Origin: CAZBJJ01 sp964492245
GTDB taxonomy: Bacteria > Spirochaetota > Spirochaetia > Treponematales > Breznakiellaceae
DNA: 34,727 bases
Assembly (NCBI GenBank): GCA_964492245.1
Contig: CAZBJJ010000019.1
Span: 1-34,727 of the forward strand
Direction: 5' to 3'
This document shows, piece after piece, positions 26,006 to 33,601 of this stretch. Each line of letters starts with the position of its first letter. Position 1 is the first letter of the stretch. The notes beneath the pieces are model-generated. The model saw nothing but the letters and a program-made list of their open reading frames with translations. It searched no databases and was not told the DNA's origin. The translations under genes were made by a program, and so were the position numbers.

Positions 26006-27241
26006 ATGAAGCGTATTGTTAAGTTTTCTTCGGCCTTTCTACCCGCAATCATCTTATCTACTCTGGTGGTGGTCTCTGGTATTGTGGCCTTTGTTTTAAA
26101 TGGCGGTTTTAACCTTGGGGTCGATTTCCAAGCAGGCCTTATGCAAGAGGTTCAGTTTGTACCGCGGGCAATTTCACTTTCATATTCGGGGCGGGGTACG
26201 GCCCAGTTGGCCTTGGCCAGCAACCGGCTGGATATTATTATCTCGGGCACCGATATCGATAAGGCGACGCATTCCTTCCCATTCAATGCCTATCCCCGTC
26301 TGGAAGATATGGCAGATGCGCTAGAGGCCTTGGAAGGCCTTAGTATTGGCGATGTAGAGGATGGGGATGTTCAAAGTTCCTGGCTTGTTCAAAGTGCATC
26401 GCAAAACCCTCGTTTGGGCCAGAGCCCTACGGCCCTGTACTATTTAGACCCTGAAGTAGATGTATTGAGCATTGAAGAGGTCCGTGCGGCCCTCGATGGC
26501 ATTGATGGTGTTGCCGTGCAAAACCTGGGTCAGAGCAATGAACGAAAATTTATGATTAGGGTTATTGACGATGGCAGCACCGAGGGCTTTGCCCAAAAAG
26601 CCAGTGAATCGCTAAGCCTTGCCCTGGATAAAGCCTTTGGGGAACATTCCTGGGCGGTTAGCCAGTCCAATTATGTGGGTTCGCGCTTTTCTAAAAACTT
26701 GACCGACCAGGTCTTTTTGCTGGTGGCCCTGACCCTTGTTTTAATTACTATCTATGCGGCCATCCGGTTTAAAATTAATTATGCATTGGGTGCGGTTATA
26801 GCAATTGTTCACGACGTTTTAATAATGATTGCCTTTATTGCTTTTTTCAAAATAGAGTTTTCTACCCTGACGATTGCGGCTTTTTTAACTATTTTGGGCT
26901 ATTCAATTAACGATACCATCGTTATTTTTGACCGCATCAGAGAAAATAAAAGGCTCTATCCCGAAGAAGATAGCAAATTTAATTTTAACCGCAGTCTTAC
27001 CGAAACCTTGGGCCGAACAATAATTACTTCGGCAACGACCTTGTTGGCCGTTATCTCTCTTTATATATTTACCAGCGGTTCAATGAAGGACTTTGCCTAT
27101 CTTTTAATTGTAGGACTTATTGCTGGTTCCTATTCCAGTATTTTTATTGCCTCTTCTTTTGTGCTTTTTACCGAAAACCTTTCCGAAAAAAAGCGGAATA
27201 AAACAAAGAAAGTTCCCAAAGAAAAGGTAGCTAAGGCCTAA
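26006..27241 (+). CDS. secF: Protein translocase subunit SecF
   Basis: Partner of SecD. The 411 residues hold an N-terminal helix (about 11-32), the motif GGFNLGVDFQAG, a periplasmic region, and five helices with TILGYSINDTIVIFDRIREN and LGRTIITSATTLLAV. It is roughly 90 residues longer than E. coli SecF. The extra length lies in the periplasmic segment after the first helix (about 50-190), which contains two acidic stretches (EDMADALEALEGL, DPEVDVLSIEEVR). The C-terminal tail is basic. The Shine-Dalgarno (GGAGG) is inside the end of secD, so translation is coupled. Confidence 0.96.
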   Translation: MKRIVKFSSAFLPAIILSTLVVVSGIVAFVLNGGFNLGVDFQAGLMQEVQFVPRAISLSYSGRGTAQLALASNRLDIIISGTDIDKATHSFPFNAYPRLEDMADALEALEGLSIGDVEDGDVQSSWLVQSASQNPRLGQSPTALYYLDPEVDVLSIEEVRAALDGIDGVAVQNLGQSNERKFMIRVIDDGSTEGFAQKASESLSLALDKAFGEHSWAVSQSNYVGSRFSKNLTDQVFLLVALTLVLITIYAAIRFKINYALGAVIAIVHDVLIMIAFIAFFKIEFSTLTIAAFLTILGYSINDTIVIFDRIRENKRLYPEEDSKFNFNRSLTETLGRTIITSATTLLAVISLYIFTSGSMKDFAYLLIVGLIAGSYSSIFIASSFVLFTENLSEKKRNKTKKVPKEKVAKA

Positions 27242-27247
27242 TGCAAA

Positions 27248-27266
27248 AGCGCCCTTTAAGGGCGCT
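27248..27266. other. Perfect palindrome between secF and ispH
   Basis: AGCGCCCTT, one T, AAGGGCGCT. It is a strong GC-rich hairpin 7 bases after secF and 9 bases before the ispH ATG, with no T-run. It may attenuate or partly terminate before ispH, or stabilise the upstream mRNA. Confidence 0.55.
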
Positions 27267-27275
27267 AAGGTTGCT

Positions 27276-28142
27276 ATGGAGTTAATACGTTCTAAGGTAA
27301 ATGCCTATTGTATGGGGGTGCGACGAGCACTGGACATGGCCGAAAAGAGTTTAGATGGCTCAACTGGCCCGGTCTATGCTCTGGGCCCCCTTATTCACAA
27401 TCCACAGGTCTTAGAAAACCTTAGACTTCGAGGTCTTAAAACAGTAAAAGAAAGTGAACGAGAGAATATTCCCCATGGAGCTACAGCTATTATTCGGGCC
27501 CATGGGGTTTCTCCCGAAATTGAAAAAGCTCTGACCGACAAAAATATACATATTCTGGATGCCACCTGTCCTCGCGTTAAGGCCAGCCAAAAGCTTGCTG
27601 CCCGGGCCTATGAGCAGGGAAAACAGGTGTTTTTAGCAGGCGACCCTGACCATGGCGAAATTGTCGGTCTTTTAGGCTATGCCCCGGGGGCCCATGTTAT
27701 TGCCAATAGAAATGCCGCTAGGGAGCTCCTTGATAATGTCTTATTTAATACTGAACCCACACTGGAGCGGCCAGCATTGCTTATTGCTCAGACAACTTTT
27801 TCTCCCGCTGAGCTTCAAGGCATTGTAGATGAATTAAGCCAAATGTTTAAAAATCTTGAAGTTGCCAACACAATTTGTCAGGCCACTGCAGAAAGGCAGA
27901 ATGCCCTCTTTGAATTATTAGAAGAGGTAGAGGCACTGGTGGTAGTTGGAGGAAAGAATTCAGCAAACACCAGACGCCTGTACTTGCTGGCCTTAGACGC
28001 GGGCAAAAAGGCGGTTCACGTAGAGCAAGCCGATGAGCTGCCTGCCTGGATTTTTAAAGAGCAAAAAGTGGGCCTGGCTTCTGGGGCCTCTACTCCCGAC
28101 TCGCTTTTAAAACAGGTTGAACAGGCCCTGTTAAAGCTTTAA
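27276..28142 (+). CDS. ispH: 4-hydroxy-3-methylbut-2-enyl diphosphate reductase
   Basis: Last enzyme of the MEP pathway: reduces HMBPP to IPP and DMAPP with a [4Fe-4S] cluster. The 288 residues have the three cluster cysteines Cys12 (AYCMGVRRAL), Cys98 (DATCPRV) and Cys201 (NTICQATAERQ), matching positions 12/96/197 in E. coli. The HGVSPE and GDPDHGEIVGLLGY motifs and SGASTPDSLL near the end are intact. The ribosome site is weak (AAGG). It is presumably downstream in the secDF unit, or expressed after partial readthrough of the palindrome. Its presence shows isoprenoids are made by the non-mevalonate route. Confidence 0.96.
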   Translation: MELIRSKVNAYCMGVRRALDMAEKSLDGSTGPVYALGPLIHNPQVLENLRLRGLKTVKESERENIPHGATAIIRAHGVSPEIEKALTDKNIHILDATCPRVKASQKLAARAYEQGKQVFLAGDPDHGEIVGLLGYAPGAHVIANRNAARELLDNVLFNTEPTLERPALLIAQTTFSPAELQGIVDELSQMFKNLEVANTICQATAERQNALFELLEEVEALVVVGGKNSANTRRLYLLALDAGKKAVHVEQADELPAWIFKEQKVGLASGASTPDSLLKQVEQALLKL

Positions 28143-28200
28143 CGGGTTAAACTGGCTTCTTTAAAGGGGCCAAAATCTCTAAAAATACTATGCCTTCGTA

Positions 28201-28228
28201 TTGACCTTTTGCCCTCATTTTTGCTAAT
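28201..28228 (+). promoter_or_regulatory. Promoter of tRNA-Lys
   Basis: TTGACC at 28201-28206, a 16-base spacer and GCTAAT at 28223-28228, 13 bases before the tRNA. The -35 is strong and the -10 moderate. Confidence 0.5.
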
Positions 28229-28241
28229 CTATTCCTACAGC

Positions 28242-28314
28242 GGGCCACTAGCTCAGTAGGTAGAGCAACGCCCTTTTAAGGCGTGGGTCGATGGTTCGAA
28301 TCCATCGTGGCTCA
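28242..28314 (+). tRNA. tRNA-Lys (anticodon TTT)
   Basis: Complete cloverleaf: acceptor GGGCCAC with GTGGCTC (one G-U), D stem GCTC/GAGC, anticodon stem ACGCC/GGCGT with loop CTTTTAA (anticodon TTT), and T arm GATGG-TTCGAAT-CCATC. The discriminator is A. CCA is not encoded. Confidence 0.97.
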
Positions 28315-28317
28315 TTT

Positions 28318-28353
28318 AAAGCAAATCCTTTTGTTAAAAGGATTTGCTTTTTT
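28318..28353 (+). terminator. Rho-independent terminator of tRNA-Lys
   Basis: Perfect 12-bp stem (28321-28332 with 28336-28347), extendable to 15 bp by the flanking A/T runs, a 3-base loop and six Ts (28348-28353). It is a strong, bidirectional-looking terminator, so it also serves the convergent small gene at 28365. Confidence 0.92.
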
Positions 28354-28364
28354 ATTGTCAATTA

Positions 28365-28667
28365 TTATTTTATGCGTACTCCATTTTCCCAGAATTCTCG
28401 GTACTCGCCGGTGTTTTCGGGGCAAATGGTGGTTACCGCTGGCCGACCATCTTCTCGGTGCAATTTTCCATGCTTCCAGAATTCCATATGGCCCTCTTTG
28501 GTTTCGACAGCTGGCCCTACTTGGCTATGTAACATGCCGTTGGTAAAACGCAGGATCATCCCGTCCAATAAACGGTCCCCATCGATTACATTGCCCTCTT
28601 CGTCTTTGATAACTTTATCCGTATAGGAATAAAATTTTGAATTGGTTTCGATCTTTTCATTGGCCAT
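28365..28667 (-). CDS. Small protein with wide-type H-R-E-x-G-P-A repeats
   Basis: A 100-residue cytoplasmic protein with two copies of a short beta-hairpin repeat: LHSQVGPAVETKEGHMEFWK and LHREDGRPAVT followed by GEYREFWENGVRIK. The pattern (L-H-x-x-x-G-P-A, then a Trp-x-(H/N)-G hairpin) is common in phage, viral and bacterial accessory proteins related to MORN/YwqK-type repeats. Function is unknown. AAGGAG stands 7 bases before the ATG. It converges on tRNA-Lys and lies alone; the preceding 117 bases hold a direct repeat near its start. Confidence 0.75.
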   Translation of the reverse strand: MANEKIETNSKFYSYTDKVIKDEEGNVIDGDRLLDGMILRFTNGMLHSQVGPAVETKEGHMEFWKHGKLHREDGRPAVTTICPENTGEYREFWENGVRIK

Positions 28668-28684
28668 AATTCACTCCTTAGCAA

Positions 28685-28705
28685 TATTGATCACTGGTAT
28701 TGATC
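28685..28705. repeat. Direct repeat upstream of the small repeat-protein gene
   Basis: TATTGATC occurs twice (28685-28692 and 28698-28705), 13 bases apart, in the presumed promoter region of the minus-strand gene. A TTTACA -35-like element lies just upstream on the minus strand. It could be a regulator-binding site. Confidence 0.35.
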
Positions 28706-28784
28706 GAGTGTAAACCCAAGAGGGCCAAAAGGCAAATTTTTTAGCTCTAAATAAAAGCTCAACTTTAAAACTTACTCAGGTTTT

Positions 28785-29081
28785 CTAAGGTCCTAAATTG
28801 AGTGTTTTTTGAAGTGATGGCAGGCAAGAGGCGGGTAGGGCAATGCGCTTTAGCTTGGATTTTTGCCCCGAAAGAAGAGCAATTTCGGAGCGTTTGCAGC
28901 CAAAACTTTTACTTAGGAAGCGGATAAGGGCCTCGTTAGCCCGCCCATCTAAGGGAGGGGCATTAACCCGAACCCTTAGGCTACCGTCGCTGTGCAAAAG
29001 AATTTCGTTTTTCGATGCACCTGGCACAACCCTGATAGTAAGGGTAAGGCGGTCGGCATCGAGCTGCCAAGGTTTTTCCAT
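28785..29081 (-). CDS. DUF167/YggU family protein
   Basis: A 98-residue member of the widespread small YggU family, recognised by LTIRVVPGASKNEI, LRVRVNAPPLDGRANEALIRFLSKSFGCKRSEIALLSG (in parts) and a basic end. The biochemical role is not established. The length is normal. Its ATG is 5 bases after the stop of the gene upstream on the same strand, with AAGG as ribosome site, so the two form an operon. Confidence 0.9.
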   Translation of the reverse strand: MEKPWQLDADRLTLTIRVVPGASKNEILLHSDGSLRVRVNAPPLDGRANEALIRFLSKSFGCKRSEIALLSGQKSKLKRIALPASCLPSLQKTLNLGP

Positions 29082-29086
29082 AGTAA

Positions 29087-29626
29087 CTAGCCTTCCAATG
29101 CCCTTCTTTCGGCGGGAAGCCAGACTTCGCGCCCAAATTCAAACTCTATCGAGGCAAGGGAGGGGCTGTGGCCATAATGAAGAAGGGCATTGCACAGGTA
29201 GGCCTGGCGAATCGGTATATCGTAAAAGCTGGTCTGGGGCGCCTTGGCGGGTAGGGGGCAGAGGACCAGCAGTGGGGAGCATTTCCCTTCTGCGCGCTGC
29301 GGATTTTTTAAGGGAAGGGCTAGAACATCAAAGGCTTGGCAGAGCCTTTTTTGTTCTGGAACACCCGAGAAATGCAGGTTTTGAGGGTTTTTGCGCAAAA
29401 AACGCCCTAGCTTGCGCATGGCTTCTAGGCTCTGAGCCTGGGAGGGTTCATCAATTAAAATAAAGGGGTTAAAAATTGTAGCCTCTGCGGGAAAGGCGGT
29501 AGAAATATCAATTTGAATTTTTTTCATTGCCAATTCTTGATTCCCCGCTATGCAAATAAGTAAGCGGAAAGTAGAGGTTTTTATGGGCAATGCCTGAGGG
29601 CTCTGTTCAATTTCCATATAAGCCAT
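29087..29626 (-). CDS. Hypothetical protein
   Basis: A 179-residue protein that I do not recognise. It is rich in Leu, Ala and Pro, has no signal peptide or membrane helix, and contains segments such as FNPFILIDEPSQAQSLEAM, LVLCPLPAKAPQTSFYDIP and FGREVWLP. It has no visible catalytic motif. The start could be 29626 or the in-frame ATG at 29617; a TATATC lies directly before the first, and no Shine-Dalgarno is seen. It is upstream of the DUF167 gene in one operon and divergent from the gene at 29665, only 38 bases away. Coding use resembles neighbours. Confidence 0.7.
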   Translation of the reverse strand: MAYMEIEQSPQALPIKTSTFRLLICIAGNQELAMKKIQIDISTAFPAEATIFNPFILIDEPSQAQSLEAMRKLGRFLRKNPQNLHFSGVPEQKRLCQAFDVLALPLKNPQRAEGKCSPLLVLCPLPAKAPQTSFYDIPIRQAYLCNALLHYGHSPSLASIEFEFGREVWLPAERRALEG

Positions 29627-29664
29627 GATATACTGAATGTATTAAATTCGCAAAGGATGGAAAG

Positions 29665-30444
29665 ATGAAATACTCAAGCAGACAGCTCGCAGAAACCTTG
29701 GTGGACATCATCTCGGCTTGGGATGGGGTGGAATGTATTGTGCTAAACGAGGCGGCTTTGGGCGATACCTTGGACCCTTATTTTGCTCTTATTTTTGATG
29801 TCTATTACAGAGGGGGCATCCCCAATGCAGAGGCGCGAAAAGATTTTTATGGCAAGGCAGCTGCTGCCTTCGAGACCTCGCCATCGCAGGCTAAGGACAG
29901 GTTTTTGGTAAAGGGCCTACCCGTTCGCGTGGAATATAAGATTATTGAAAACGTGGAGGCCCAGGTAGACATTGCGGCCAACCCAGAGTCGTCGATGTGG
30001 ACGATTCATCGCACGGGTACCTATACTTTTTATCGCCTGACAACTGGGGAAATTCTTTGGAATCGCTCAAATTGGATTGATGGAATGCGCGAGAAACTTT
30101 TAGCCCTGCCGAATTCTTTTTGGCTGCGCCTTCGCTCTGCATTGGAGTCGAGAATGGAGCACTATGTCTCCGATTTAGGGGCTGCCGTGGCGCAGGAGGA
30201 CAATTTTCATTATTTAATTGCCTCTGCCAGTTTTATTAAGCATGCCTGCATGGTACTTTTTAGTATTAATCGATGTTTTGAGCCTTCACACCGTCTATAT
30301 TTGAGTAGGATTGCCGATTTATCCAAATTGCCCACTGAGTTTTCCGGTAGGCTGGAAAGTTTTTTATGGAACGAAACAAAGATGCCTCCCGAGCGCAAAT
30401 TTGCCTTGGCCCAGCTTATTGCTAAAAGTATAATGGCTTTATAA
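29665..30444 (+). CDS. Hypothetical protein, possibly nucleotidyltransferase-fold
   Basis: A 259-residue cytoplasmic protein. The N-terminus (LAETLVDIISAWDGVECIVLNEAALGDTLDPYF in parts) and the later GEILWNRSNWIDGMREKLLALP segment recall DUF4037-type nucleotidyltransferase-like proteins, whose GS...D.D active site here appears altered to a G-D-x-x-D-P-Y form. This comparison is from memory and weak. The C-terminal half is helical (HYLIASASFIKHACMVLFSI). It has a clear leader: TATACT lies about 30 bases upstream and AAAGGA precedes the ATG. It converges with the ACT-domain gene across a large inverted repeat. Confidence 0.6.
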   Translation: MKYSSRQLAETLVDIISAWDGVECIVLNEAALGDTLDPYFALIFDVYYRGGIPNAEARKDFYGKAAAAFETSPSQAKDRFLVKGLPVRVEYKIIENVEAQVDIAANPESSMWTIHRTGTYTFYRLTTGEILWNRSNWIDGMREKLLALPNSFWLRLRSALESRMEHYVSDLGAAVAQEDNFHYLIASASFIKHACMVLFSINRCFEPSHRLYLSRIADLSKLPTEFSGRLESFLWNETKMPPERKFALAQLIAKSIMAL

Positions 30445-30446
30445 GT

Positions 30447-30544
30447 GTACCAAAGCTTGCACTTTTCTAAAATATAGGGGCCCTAGGGCCCCTAAAGGGC
30501 AGTTAGAGAAGGTTGAAATGCCTAAGGTGCAAGCTTCGGGGTAC
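30447..30544. repeat. Nested inverted repeat filling a convergent gap
   Basis: The outer arms pair GTACC (30447-30451) with GGTAC (30540-30544) and the perfect 10-mer AAGCTTGCAC (30453-30462) with GTGCAAGCTT (30527-30536). A second pairing is CTTTTCTAA (30462-30470) with TTAGAGAAG (30503-30511). At the centre lies an 18-base palindrome, AGGGGCCCTAGGGCCCCT (30476-30493). It begins 3 bases after one stop codon and ends at the other gene's stop. It could be a bidirectional terminator, a structured RNA or a short repeat element; there is no T-run on the plus strand. Confidence 0.75.
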
Positions 30545-30960
30545 TATATTATTTCCACCGTCTTTATGTTTTTTTGGCGCACTATTTCCAGCCCATGTTC
30601 GAGATTTTGAACCTTAAAGATGATAATGGCCTGGCCGGTACAGCCCTCGAGTGTGGCGTAAAGGTATTCGATATTGACACCGGTGTTTTTAAAGAGCTCC
30701 ATAAGATCGGCCAGGCAGCCAACCTCGTCGCCAATTTCCACTGCCATTACATCGGTAAGGCGGGCGGTAAAGCCTGCTGCATTCAGCGCAGCCACTGCTT
30801 CTTCGGTTTTGTTTACAATGAGGCGTAGAATGCCGAAGTCGGCGGTATCGGCAATCGAGATGGCCCGGATATTTACTTCAGCCTTGGCCAAAACCCGAGT
30901 TACTTCGGCCAGTCTGCCCGCATTGTTTTCTAAAAATACCGATATCTGTTGAATATGCAT
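30544..30960 (-). CDS. Tandem ACT-domain protein
   Basis: A 138-residue protein made of two ACT domains, small ligand-binding modules that usually sense amino acids. The first (about 1-66) begins MHIQQISVFLENNAGRLAEV; the second (about 70-138) contains CLADLMELFKNTGVNIEYLY. The ATG at 30960 follows AAGGAG, so it is preferred to 30990. It starts 11 bases after the paaK stop and is the last gene of the iorAB-paaK operon. Similar ACT proteins often accompany PaaK genes, so it probably senses an aromatic or branched amino acid or an aryl-acid for this pathway. Ligand unknown. Confidence 0.9.
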   Translation of the reverse strand: MHIQQISVFLENNAGRLAEVTRVLAKAEVNIRAISIADTADFGILRLIVNKTEEAVAALNAAGFTARLTDVMAVEIGDEVGCLADLMELFKNTGVNIEYLYATLEGCTGQAIIIFKVQNLEHGLEIVRQKNIKTVEII

Positions 30961-30970
30961 CGCTTTCTCC

Positions 30971-32272
30971 TTACATTGTGCGGCGGTCAATTACTCGCTT
31001 TGCCTTGCCCATTGAGCGTTCAATGCTCTTGGGCTCGACGAGTTTTACCTTAAACTGAATACCCAGCTTAGACTTAAGTATAGTTTCAATCTTATTGCGC
31101 AGGCTTTCAAGGGTGCGTGTTTCATCGCCAAAGAGCTCCTGTTTTACCTCTACCTGCAATTCAGCCTCGTCGAGATGGTTTTCGCCACGGGTAAGAATAA
31201 TAAGGTAGTGCGGGTCGGTGCCTTCAATTTCGATAAGAGCGTGTTCCACCTGGCTGGGAAAGACGTTGACGCCCCGAATTATAAGCATGTCGTCGGTGCG
31301 GCCAAAGAGGCGATTCATACGAATGCTGGTACGTCCACAGGAACAGGTAGTATTGCGCAAAAAGGTAACATCGCGGGTGCGGTAGCGCAGTAGTGGGGTG
31401 CCCTCTTTAATGAGGGTGGTAAAGACAAGCTCTCCCTTTTTGCCGTGGGGCAGGACCTTGCCGGTGTCGGGGTCGATAATTTCGGGATAAAACATGTCTT
31501 CGTTTACGTGCAGGCCGTCCTTTGCTTCGCATTCGAAGGAGACTCCGGGGCCGGTTATCTCGGTAAGGCCATAGATATCGTAGGCGTCGATGCCCCAAGC
31601 TTCTTCTATTTCTTTGCGCATATTCTCGCTCCAGGGTTCGGCCCCAAAGATGCCCGCACGCAGTTTACAGGTGGAGAAGTCAAAGCCCCTCTCGCGCGCC
31701 TCTTCGGCCATAAAAAGGGCGTAGGAGGGGGTACAGGCGAGAATGGTAGATTTAAATGCCTGCATAACCATGAGTTGCTTTTGGGTGTTGCCCGAAGACA
31801 TGGGTATGACATTGGCGCCGATACTTTTGGAGCCGTAATGGGTGCCTAGGCCACCAGTAAAAAGGCCGTAGCCGTAGCAGTTTTGCACAATATCGTTGTG
31901 GCTACCCCCTGCCCCTGCAATGGTGCGCGCCATCGATTCGCCCCAGGCGGCCAGGTCGTTGGCGGTATAGGCACCGACAACGGGAACCCCGGTCGTACCG
32001 GAGGACATGTGTATCTCTTGAATATCAGATTCTGGAGAGGCCAGTAGACCATAGGGAAAGGTTTCGCGCAGGTCTTCCTTGGTGGTAAAGGGCAGCTTTG
32101 CTATGTCGGCAAGACATTTTATATCGCGCGGGCTCACATTGAGAGCTTCCATTTTTTTACGGTAAAAGGGGACCTTGTCCCAGATTAGCTCGACGAGGTT
32201 TTTAAGACGGGCAAACTGAAGTTTTTCGCGGGCGCCCTGTTCCATAGATTCAAATTCGGGGTTAAAAATCAT
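30971..32272 (-). CDS. paaK: Phenylacetate-CoA ligase family protein (copy 2)
   Basis: AMP-forming aryl-acyl-CoA ligase of the ANL superfamily. The 433 residues have the adenylate P-loop SSGTTGVPVVG, the DIYGLTEITGPGVSFEC segment, a Cys motif CSCGRT, and the C-terminal GRTDDMLIIRGVNVFPSQVE motif that carries the hinge. In this neighbourhood the enzyme likely either activates aryl acids or runs toward aryl acid plus ATP from aryl-acyl-CoA made by IorAB. The terminal catalytic Lys lies in SMGKAKRVIDRR. It begins 18 bases after the first copy. Substrate is inferred. Confidence 0.93.
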   Translation of the reverse strand: MIFNPEFESMEQGAREKLQFARLKNLVELIWDKVPFYRKKMEALNVSPRDIKCLADIAKLPFTTKEDLRETFPYGLLASPESDIQEIHMSSGTTGVPVVGAYTANDLAAWGESMARTIAGAGGSHNDIVQNCYGYGLFTGGLGTHYGSKSIGANVIPMSSGNTQKQLMVMQAFKSTILACTPSYALFMAEEARERGFDFSTCKLRAGIFGAEPWSENMRKEIEEAWGIDAYDIYGLTEITGPGVSFECEAKDGLHVNEDMFYPEIIDPDTGKVLPHGKKGELVFTTLIKEGTPLLRYRTRDVTFLRNTTCSCGRTSIRMNRLFGRTDDMLIIRGVNVFPSQVEHALIEIEGTDPHYLIILTRGENHLDEAELQVEVKQELFGDETRTLESLRNKIETILKSKLGIQFKVKLVEPKSIERSMGKAKRVIDRRTM

Positions 32273-32290
32273 GTCTTTATTCCTTTTCTA

Positions 32291-33601
32291 TCAATCTTTT
32301 GGTCGTTTATCTATTACCCTTTTAGCCTTGCCCTCGGGTACGGGAAGACTTCCCGGCTGGACAAGTTCCACATGGGGGCGAATTGATATTGATACCTGTA
32401 GCTTTTCTCTAATTTTATCTTGGAGTGCTAAAAGCGGCCTTGTGTCATCGACAAAGATATTTGGACCAACTTCTACCTTAACGGTAAGTTTATCCAGGGC
32501 GCCCTGTTTATCCACATTGATAAGATAATTATTGCCCAGTTCTGGAATGCCCATGACCACTTCTTCTATTTGGCTGGGAAAGACGTTAACGCCATTGATA
32601 ATGAGCATGTCGTCGGTGCGCCCAGTTATGCGGCGGATGCGCCGGTGGGTTCTGCCACAGGGGCAGGCTTCGGTGTAAAAAGAAGTTAGGTCGCGGGTGC
32701 GGTAGCGCAAGATAGTGGTGGCTTCGCGGCAGAGAATGGTGAGTACCAGCTCGCCAGTTTCGCCATCGGGGAGGGGCTCAAGGCTGTCGGGGTCGAGGAT
32801 TTCTGCAATATAGCCATCTTCCCAGAGGTGCATGCCCTCCTTTGCCTGGCATTCAAAGGCCACGCCAGGGCCGTTCATCTCGGAAAGACCGTAGGAGTTG
32901 TAGACATCGACATGTAATAATGCCTCTATGCGCCGGCGGGTGTCTTCGCTATAGGGTTCGGCCCCGGCAAAGGCCTTGCGGATGTATAAGTCTTCGCGTT
33001 TTACGCCCTCTTCCTGCATCTTTGTCTGTAGGTGTAAAAAGAAGCTGGGGGTGGCGTGGAGGACGCTGGTTTTAAAATCTTGCATCAGCTTAAATTGGCG
33101 GGCGGTATTGCCTGGACCTGCGGGAATAACGAGCATACCAATTTCCTCGGCCCCTGCATGAAAGCCAATGCCACCGGTAAATAGACCATAGGTTATCATA
33201 TTCTGAAAAACATCGCTTTTAGTGCAACCGCTGGAATAGATGCTACGCCCCATAAAGGAGGCCCAGCGGCGCAGGTCTTCGCGCGTATAGTAAATGGTGG
33301 TAGGGGTGCCTGTGGTGCCGCTTGAGGCGTGTAGGCGGACAATGTCGTCCTTGGGCGAGGAAACTAGGCCCCAGGGAAAGGCAGCGCGCAGATCGTCCTT
33401 GCTGGTAAGGGGCAGGCGTTGGATGTCGGCAAGGCTTTTAATATCGTTAGGGCTTTGGATACCGCGTTTTAAAAGCTCGGGTCGGTACCAGGTGGTGGCC
33501 AGGGCCCGGCCTAAGGTTTCTTTAAGTTTTTGTAACTGGAAGGCCTGGAGTTCTTCGCGGGGAAGAAGCTCCATACGGCGGTCCCAGTATTGAAAATTCA
33601 T
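32291..33601 (-). CDS. paaK: Phenylacetate-CoA ligase family protein (copy 1)
   Basis: Paralogue of the adjacent ligase; 436 residues, with the same order of motifs: P-loop SSGTTGTPTTIYY, NSYGLSEMNGPGVAFECQAK, CPCGRTHRRIRR, GRTDDMLIINGVNVFPSQIE and a terminal PEGKAKRVIDKR. Relative to copy 2 it differs across most of its length, so the pair is an old duplication or two subfamilies, probably with different acyl preference. Its ATG overlaps the iorB stop (ATGA), so translation is coupled to iorB. Confidence 0.93.
   Translation of the reverse strand: MNFQYWDRRMELLPREELQAFQLQKLKETLGRALATTWYRPELLKRGIQSPNDIKSLADIQRLPLTSKDDLRAAFPWGLVSSPKDDIVRLHASSGTTGTPTTIYYTREDLRRWASFMGRSIYSSGCTKSDVFQNMITYGLFTGGIGFHAGAEEIGMLVIPAGPGNTARQFKLMQDFKTSVLHATPSFFLHLQTKMQEEGVKREDLYIRKAFAGAEPYSEDTRRRIEALLHVDVYNSYGLSEMNGPGVAFECQAKEGMHLWEDGYIAEILDPDSLEPLPDGETGELVLTILCREATTILRYRTRDLTSFYTEACPCGRTHRRIRRITGRTDDMLIINGVNVFPSQIEEVVMGIPELGNNYLINVDKQGALDKLTVKVEVGPNIFVDDTRPLLALQDKIREKLQVSISIRPHVELVQPGSLPVPEGKAKRVIDKRPKD

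Noticed and set aside
28242..28314. tRNA-Lys as an attachment site for an integrated element
   Set aside because: No duplicate of the tRNA 3' end and no integrase gene in the following sequence.
31445..31849. Plus-strand frame inside the paaK gene
   Set aside because: Antisense shadow of a strongly conserved ligase; no start signal.
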